Assembly: GCA_937873545.1 (NCBI GenBank)
Contig: CALMWI010000250.1
Location: forward strand, 1 to 11,288
From: an uncultured bacterium
GTDB taxonomy: Bacteria; UBA4055
Length of the DNA stretch: 11,288 nt
Direction: 5' to 3'
The position numbers and the translations under genes were made by a program. The number at the start of each line of letters is the position of its first letter. The first letter of the stretch is position 1. The notes beneath the pieces were generated by a model. It did no database searches and was not told where the DNA came from. It saw nothing but the letters and a program-made list of their open reading frames with translations. Below, in pieces: positions 6,624 through 11,288 of the stretch.

Positions 6624-7949
6624 CTACTCTTCCATTAATTTTTCAAGTTTCATTCCCCGTGAACCTTTCACTGCTATTCTCGTTCCTTGTTCAGAGATCT
6701 CCGTAAACCTCTTTTTCAACTTGTCAAAAGTGTCAAAATACTGCACCGATCCGCTGAATTTCCCCGCGGAGTAAGCTGATCCCATTTCTATGCCGTAAAG
6801 AAGAACTTGTGAAAAACCCAGACTTTCCGCAAGTTCCGCTATGCGTAAATGCGATCGCGCGGATGTAGCGCCGAGTTCGAGCATATCGCCAAGAATTACG
6901 GTAAAATCCTTACCCATCGAAGAAATATCATTAAGAAAATTTTCCATTGATGTCGGATTTGCGTTATAGCAGTCAAGTATTACCTGCGAATTGCCGTATT
7001 CAGAAAGTTCATACCTTTTATCCGACGGCTTATATGAACGTAGCGCGATTGAAATCTCTTCCGGAGTAACCCCGAGTTCATAAGCTATTGACGCAGCTGC
7101 AAGAGCATTTTTCAGATTCAGTCTGCCCGGAATGTTTAGAACTGCCGAGTATCCTTTAAAATTGAATTCCGGAAATCCTTTTTCATTTGTCTTGATTTCT
7201 TCAAATTTAATATCCGGTCTGCCTGAAAATCCGAATGAAGTGATTTTACCCTCATTCCAGTATTTTAAATACTCGTCGTCAGTGTTTACGAATATCTTTC
7301 CGCCTTTAATATTCAGATACTCGAAAAGTTTACTTTTTTCAGAAAATACTCCTTTTTTATCTACGAAAAATTCCAGATGCCCTTCTCCGATATTGGTTAT
7401 CATACCTAAATCAGGATCTGAAATATCACAAAGGTATTCTATTTCCCCGAAATGGTTCGTTCCTAGCTCAACTATAGCGATCTCTGTTTCATCATTAATA
7501 GAGAAGAGCGTAAGCGGAACGCCTATCTGATTATTGTAATTCTTGAATGTAGAAACTATCCTGAATTTTTCGGAAAGGATTCCTGCCAGTATCTCTTTTG
7601 TAGTTGTTTTTCCGTTTGTTCCGGTTATTCCGATTACCTTCGCTTTATGCTTACTTCTCCATATCTTTGACATGCCGCCCAGAGTCGTTTCGACATTTCT
7701 ACTATAAATGACCGGAAAATTTTTGCTGTTCACATATCCTGAACAGACAACAGCCGCGCACATCTGCTTTTCATTTGCCTGAATTATAAAATCGTGCCCG
7801 TCCGAGTTCTGACCCTTAAGCGCAAAATATAGGTTTCCAGGCGTGATCAGCCTTGAATCTGTTTTACCTCCGGTTACAAAAATATCCTTACTGATATTTT
7901 CGAATCTTTCAATTCCGGGCGCATTTAAAAGTTCTGACAATCTAACCAT
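6624..7949 (-). CDS. murF: UDP-N-acetylmuramoyl-tripeptide--D-alanyl-D-alanine ligase MurF
   Basis: MurF is a cytoplasmic ATP-dependent ligase that adds the D-Ala-D-Ala dipeptide, completing the UDP-MurNAc-pentapeptide. The product has 441 residues. The N-terminal substrate domain carries TDSRLITPGNLYFALKG (30-46). The central ATPase domain has P-loop GITGTNGKTTTKE (107-119), NYNNQIGVPLTL (137-148), ELGTNHFGEIEYL (161-173) and NIGEGHLE (186-193). The C-terminal domain has DCYNANPTSM (326-335), the strongly MurF-specific GDMLELG (354-360) and VKGSRGMKLE (427-436). All match the family consensus, so activity is expected. The ATG at 7949 overlaps the end of murE by 8 bases. No strong Shine-Dalgarno is seen, which suggests translational coupling to murE. 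Confidence 0.98.
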   Translation of the reverse strand: MVRLSELLNAPGIERFENISKDIFVTGGKTDSRLITPGNLYFALKGQNSDGHDFIIQANEKQMCAAVVCSGYVNSKNFPVIYSRNVETTLGGMSKIWRSKHKAKVIGITGTNGKTTTKEILAGILSEKFRIVSTFKNYNNQIGVPLTLFSINDETEIAIVELGTNHFGEIEYLCDISDPDLGMITNIGEGHLEFFVDKKGVFSEKSKLFEYLNIKGGKIFVNTDDEYLKYWNEGKITSFGFSGRPDIKFEEIKTNEKGFPEFNFKGYSAVLNIPGRLNLKNALAAASIAYELGVTPEEISIALRSYKPSDKRYELSEYGNSQVILDCYNANPTSMENFLNDISSMGKDFTVILGDMLELGATSARSHLRIAELAESLGFSQVLLYGIEMGSAYSAGKFSGSVQYFDTFDKLKKRFTEISEQGTRIAVKGSRGMKLEKLMEE

Positions 7950-9402
7950 TTGTCATCCCGGTTAAGTTTTTTATTACATCTGAATCGGAGTAAGGATACT
8001 TTACGCCTTTTATTTCCTGATATTTTTCATGGCCCTTACCCGCAATCAGTATTATATCCCCTTTTTCCGCATGATCTATGCTTCTTTTTATTGCTGTTCT
8101 CCTGTCGCTTTCGATCTCGAACGAACCTGAAATTATACCTGCTGTGATCTCTTTAATTATGCTGTCAGGATCTTCGTCTCTCGGATTATCGCTTGTTACA
8201 ATTGTCAGGTCTGAATTTTCACACGATATCCTGCCCATAACAGGACGCTTTTCTCTGTCTCTGTTACCTCCGCATCCGAAAACCGTTATCAGTTTCCCTT
8301 TTTTGAACTCATTTATAGTTCTTATAGCTCTTTCAAGCGCGTCAGGGGTATGGGCGTAATCAATTATTATCTGGAATTCCTTATCATATATTTTTTCCAT
8401 TCTGCCGGGAATGTAAACCGGCGTTTTGAATGCTTCAACAATGTCTTCTGCCTTGAGACCCAGATCTAGAGCGCAGAGGATCGCAGCTGCGGAATTGAAT
8501 GCCTGAAATCTGCCGTTCAAGTTTGTTTTGACTTTATATTCTCTGTTTCCGCGGCTGTAAGCTATTTCCATTCCTTCATTATGATAAGATACACTTTTTA
8601 TCATCAGATCGGCATCTTTTCCCGATGCGGAAAATGTCATAACCTTATAGCCGGCAGCGTTTATAAAAATGTCTGAATAAGGATCGTCAATATTGATGAC
8701 CGAAAGACCGCCCTGCTTCAGATGTTTAGAAAAAAGCGTCGATTTTGCTTCGGCATATTCGTCCATGGTCTTGTGAAAATCTAGATGGTCCTGTGTGAGA
8801 TTTGTAAAAACCGCCCTGTCGAACATTATATCTTCTACTCTGTTCAAACTTAAAGCATGCGAAGAAACTTCCATTACCGCGTGCTTTACCCCTGAATCAG
8901 CGATCTCTTTGAAGTATCTCTGAAGAAATACAGCATCGGGAGTTGTTCTTGAGGGAATGAAATTTCTCCTGCCCAGATCATACTCGGTTGTGCCCAAGAG
9001 ACAGCATCTTATTTTATTCTGCTGAAGAATATGCCTGTAAATATAGGCGGTTGATGTTTTTCCGTTCGTTCCGGTAATTCCGGTCAGATTTAGCTTTCGG
9101 GCTGGTTCTAAATAAACGCTTCCGGCGACCGCCGATTGAATTATTCTGGAATTGTCAACCTTTATATATGTAATTCCCGGATGCATTTTCTTTATCTCAG
9201 TTTCATAGATCACGGCTACAGCACCAGAATTTACCGCGTCTGAGGCAAAATCCGCACCGTCGCTCGTCAGTCCTTTTACGGCAATAAAAACAGAATCTTT
9301 AAACTTCTCTCTGGAATCAGAAATTACATGAGAGATCTCTCTATCTTTATAATTTTTCAGATCTGAATATTTGATCTTGTTTAGTATTCCGCTGAGTTTC
9401 AT
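7942..9402 (-). CDS. murE: UDP-MurNAc-L-Ala-D-Glu--meso-diaminopimelate ligase MurE
   Basis: MurE is a cytoplasmic Mur ligase that adds the third residue of the stem peptide. The product has 486 residues. Motifs in order: DSR (29-31), P-loop GITGTNGKTSTAY (108-120), TTPD (153-156), MEVSSHAL (177-184), QDHLDFH (204-210), YAEAKSTLF (216-224) with K220 as the expected carbamylated lysine, PGRMEKI (332-338), DYAHTPDALE (348-357), DNPRDEDP (405-412) and GKGHEKYQ (455-462). The DNPR arginine is the established marker of meso-diaminopimelate specificity; lysine-adding enzymes have a different sequence there. The stem peptide is therefore predicted to contain meso-DAP. The ATG at 9402 lies one base after the ftsI stop with only a distant, A-rich ribosome site (GGCGGAAAA), again suggesting coupling. 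Confidence 0.98.
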   Translation of the reverse strand: MKLSGILNKIKYSDLKNYKDREISHVISDSREKFKDSVFIAVKGLTSDGADFASDAVNSGAVAVIYETEIKKMHPGITYIKVDNSRIIQSAVAGSVYLEPARKLNLTGITGTNGKTSTAYIYRHILQQNKIRCCLLGTTEYDLGRRNFIPSRTTPDAVFLQRYFKEIADSGVKHAVMEVSSHALSLNRVEDIMFDRAVFTNLTQDHLDFHKTMDEYAEAKSTLFSKHLKQGGLSVINIDDPYSDIFINAAGYKVMTFSASGKDADLMIKSVSYHNEGMEIAYSRGNREYKVKTNLNGRFQAFNSAAAILCALDLGLKAEDIVEAFKTPVYIPGRMEKIYDKEFQIIIDYAHTPDALERAIRTINEFKKGKLITVFGCGGNRDREKRPVMGRISCENSDLTIVTSDNPRDEDPDSIIKEITAGIISGSFEIESDRRTAIKRSIDHAEKGDIILIAGKGHEKYQEIKGVKYPYSDSDVIKNLTGMTNG

Positions 9403-9403
9403 A

Positions 9404-11288
9404 CTATTTTTTTTCCGCCAGTACTTTAGGTTTTTCCTGTTCAGGCAGCCTGCAGTAAAGGCTGCATCTCTCGGAACCGGTTATCTGATCTTTTATTATA
9501 TCCGATTGTTTATATACACTCCCTTTACCTATTATGACAGTTTCGATATCCAGAGAGTGAAGAAGTTTTACAGCTTCTCTTACCGACAAATTAACTGCGG
9601 AAGGAGTAAGTTCGAGTTTCTCATCTTTCCTGATGTTTTTCCCTGTGCCTGATAAAACCAGAAGTTCTTTTTCTTTTATCAGGCTGAAAGGAGCTTTTGA
9701 CTGATAAGCTATCGAATCTTCCTCGTTTTCAATTCTAAATAATATACCTTTTTGTTTTAACACCTTTTCAGCTTCGCCTGTTCTCATACCTGTAAGATCA
9801 GGTACTTCGATCATTTTTATACCCTTAGAATTGTCAGCATAGGATTTTGACCGGTTATCGTCATATATACGCTGAACGATATTCCTGAATGCCGGAGCGC
9901 ATACAGTTCCCCCGTAAATGCAGCCTTTAGGCGAGTCAATCATCACATAACATACAAGTTTCGGATCATCGTAAGGCACCATTCCTATAAAACTCGCGTC
10001 ATACGCGCTTTTAGAATACTTTCCGTCGGTAACTTTTTGTGATGTCCCTGTTTTTCCGCCTATCTTCAATCCCGGTATATCGGCATTTGTACCTGTACCT
10101 TTTTCTACAACATATCTAAGAAGTTCTCTTACCCTTGAAGCGGCACCCGCGCTTATCACTTTTCTAACGGTCTGAGGTTCAAATTTTTCGACAATCTTAT
10201 TCTCCTGATCAATAATTCCCTTCACTATCATCGGCTTAACAAGATTGCCTCCGTTGGCTATTGCGCAATATGCCGTAACAAGCTGAAGAGGAGTAGCGCT
10301 TATCCCCTGCCCGAAACTCATCGTAGGCATGGTTGTCTGCGACCATGATTTTACTTTTCTTAAAGAACCCTTGACCTCTCCGGTAAGTCCTATCTCTGTT
10401 TTATTACCGAACCCAAAATCCCTGAGATATTCATAATATGTGTTTTTATCTAATCTTGATAAAGCCTGAAGAGTACCGATATTGCTGGAATTCGCTATCA
10501 CATCTTTAAAACTCATCATTTCCACAGGATTCTTATGAGAATCTTTTATCGTGAATCTTCCTATTTTATAACCCTTATTGCTGCACATGAACATATCGTT
10601 CTCATTAACAAGACCCTCTTCGAACAGGATCGCGGCCGACAGGCTTTTAAATGTGGAACCCGGTTCGTAAAAATCTGTGATAGCCTTGTTTTTCCTGGCA
10701 AAAGGGTCATAGTCTCCCGGTTTGTTAGGATCAAAGTCCGGGTAACTAGCCATTGCAAGGACTTCTCCCGACCTCGGTTCCATCACGATAGCCACTCCTT
10801 TCTGCCCTTTCCATTCAACAACAGCTTTAGTCAGCTCGTCTTCAACGATCGCCTGATAGTTATCATCGATCGTCAGCACGACGCTGTTTCCAGGAACCGG
10901 ATCGCGCCTGTTAATTTCTGTACCGAACGATTTTTTTTGTTTACCGTCTTTAAAAATGTATTCCCATCCGTCTTTTCCGGAAAGATGGTTTTCATATTCT
11001 TTTTCTATTCCGCTTAGTCCCTTTCCGTCAATATCAATATATCCCAATATCTGACCGGCGGTTTTTCCCTGAGGGTAAACTCTGTTGGGTGTTACTTTGA
11101 ACGATGCAGCTGAGCTTTCTTCTTCATTAAGTATGTTAAGTACCTGCAGTCTCTCTTTCTCGGTCAGATCGTCCGCGACCCACACGAACCCGTTTTTCTT
11201 TTTGAGCTCTTTCAGATATTTTTCTTTATCGTCTCCGGTAACAGAGGAGATTCTTTCAGAAAGATCATTTTTGTTTTTTACGAATTTC
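9404..11288 (-). CDS. ftsI: Septal peptidoglycan transpeptidase FtsI (class B PBP) with C-terminal PASTA domains, 5' end outside window
   Basis: This class B penicillin-binding protein cross-links septal peptidoglycan as the partner of FtsW; it acts outside the cytoplasmic membrane, anchored by an N-terminal helix. The frame is open to the window edge (627 residues), so the GTG at 11185 is an internal valine (GFVWVADDL), not a start. The missing part should hold the membrane anchor and first pedestal residues. Visible are the pedestal motifs RVYPQGKTAGQILGY and GLSGIEKEYENHLSG, then the transpeptidase domain with STFK (catalytic Ser codon 10657-10655), SSN (codons 10489-10481) and KTGT (codons 10054-10043), all intact. 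After it comes a clear PASTA domain (about 9817-9641, starting IEVPDLTGMRTGEAEKVL) and a weaker PASTA-like repeat (about 9616-9446). The PASTA tail resembles Gram-positive PBP2x/SpoVD and some FCB-group FtsI proteins. Its first place in front of murE matches the usual dcw order, supporting FtsI over another class B PBP. Confidence 0.95.
   Translation of the reverse strand, partial: KFVKNKNDLSERISSVTGDDKEKYLKELKKKNGFVWVADDLTEKERLQVLNILNEEESSAASFKVTPNRVYPQGKTAGQILGYIDIDGKGLSGIEKEYENHLSGKDGWEYIFKDGKQKKSFGTEINRRDPVPGNSVVLTIDDNYQAIVEDELTKAVVEWKGQKGVAIVMEPRSGEVLAMASYPDFDPNKPGDYDPFARKNKAITDFYEPGSTFKSLSAAILFEEGLVNENDMFMCSNKGYKIGRFTIKDSHKNPVEMMSFKDVIANSSNIGTLQALSRLDKNTYYEYLRDFGFGNKTEIGLTGEVKGSLRKVKSWSQTTMPTMSFGQGISATPLQLVTAYCAIANGGNLVKPMIVKGIIDQENKIVEKFEPQTVRKVISAGAASRVRELLRYVVEKGTGTNADIPGLKIGGKTGTSQKVTDGKYSKSAYDASFIGMVPYDDPKLVCYVMIDSPKGCIYGGTVCAPAFRNIVQRIYDDNRSKSYADNSKGIKMIEVPDLTGMRTGEAEKVLKQKGILFRIENEEDSIAYQSKAPFSLIKEKELLVLSGTGKNIRKDEKLELTPSAVNLSVREAVKLLHSLDIETVIIGKGSVYKQSDIIKDQITGSERCSLYCRLPEQEKPKVLAEKK
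9641..9817 (-). other. PASTA domain of FtsI
   Basis: The encoded segment runs from EVPDLTGMRTGEAEKVL through a glycine turn (KQKGILFRI) to the closing strand LLVLSGTG. This matches the PASTA pattern of a proline-leucine-glycine opening, one helix and three strands, which in other proteins binds muropeptides or stabilises the transpeptidase. A second, weaker copy follows at about 9616-9446 (ELTPSAVNLSVREAVKLL, then DIETVIIGKG); it lacks the typical VP.L.G opening. Confidence 0.75.

Noticed and set aside
9400..9416. A run of eight A on the minus strand (9414-9407) ends ftsI just before its stop; loss of one A by slippage would fuse FtsI in frame to MurE.
   Set aside because: The FtsI C-terminus is extracytoplasmic while MurE needs cytoplasmic ATP and UDP substrates, so a fusion would be mislocalised. 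Such a run is also unremarkable for Lys codons in AT-rich DNA.
10535..11017. Plus-strand open frame of 160 codons opposite ftsI.
   Set aside because: It lies wholly antisense to the well-supported transpeptidase gene, has no recognisable domain and looks like a shadow of its codon pattern. The same applies to the other plus-strand frames, such as 7132-7530.
11183..11185. GTG that could be read as the start of the penicillin-binding protein.
   Set aside because: The frame is open upstream to the window edge and encodes matching pedestal-domain sequence (DKEKYLKELKKKNGF just before), so this codon is an internal valine.
1..11288. Search for a mobile element, CRISPR array, toxin-antitoxin pair, defence system or unusual repeat.
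   Set aside because: All sequence except a few short junctions is taken by core division and wall genes on one strand, and no repeated or inverted block was seen by eye.

Overview
The window is one tightly packed, single-strand piece of a division and cell wall (dcw) cluster. Every gene lies on the minus strand, so transcription runs from position 11288 down to 1. In that order the genes are ftsI (5' end outside the window), murE, murF, ftsW, murC, murB, ftsQ, ftsA, ftsZ and the first 28 codons of an unidentified gene that starts one base after the ftsZ stop. Gene junctions range from a 14-base overlap to a 20-base gap. No non-coding stretch exceeds 20 bases, and I see no terminator, RNA gene, repeat, mobile element or CRISPR array. 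The layout is that of one translationally coupled operon, with any promoter outside the window or inside coding sequence.

Organism: a bacterium with moderately AT-rich DNA (about 40% G+C, judged by eye). MurE carries the DNPR signature, so the peptidoglycan should contain meso-diaminopimelate. MurC (EADEYDRSF, FQPHLYSRT) and FtsW (QPAFST in place of the usual PD.GT) recall forms I associate with the Bacteroidetes/FCB lineages. MurB has the PSCGSVFKRP form that I associate with Firmicutes-type enzymes, and FtsI ends in PASTA domains. The mixture fits no phylum I can name confidently; a less-studied FCB-related or candidate phylum is a guess.

How the genes work together: MurB reduces the enolpyruvyl sugar to UDP-MurNAc, MurC adds the first amino acid, MurE adds meso-DAP and MurF adds D-Ala-D-Ala. 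After lipid linkage, FtsW polymerises the glycan and FtsI cross-links it at the septum. FtsZ forms the ring, FtsA anchors it to the membrane and FtsQ links it to the periplasmic synthases.

The main oddity is what is missing. mraY, murD and murG, which usually sit between murF and murC, are all absent and the remaining genes are joined within a few bases. FtsA, FtsZ and FtsW also differ from consensus at normally conserved motifs. I see no sign of a novel system; this is a core housekeeping region with some lineage-specific features.
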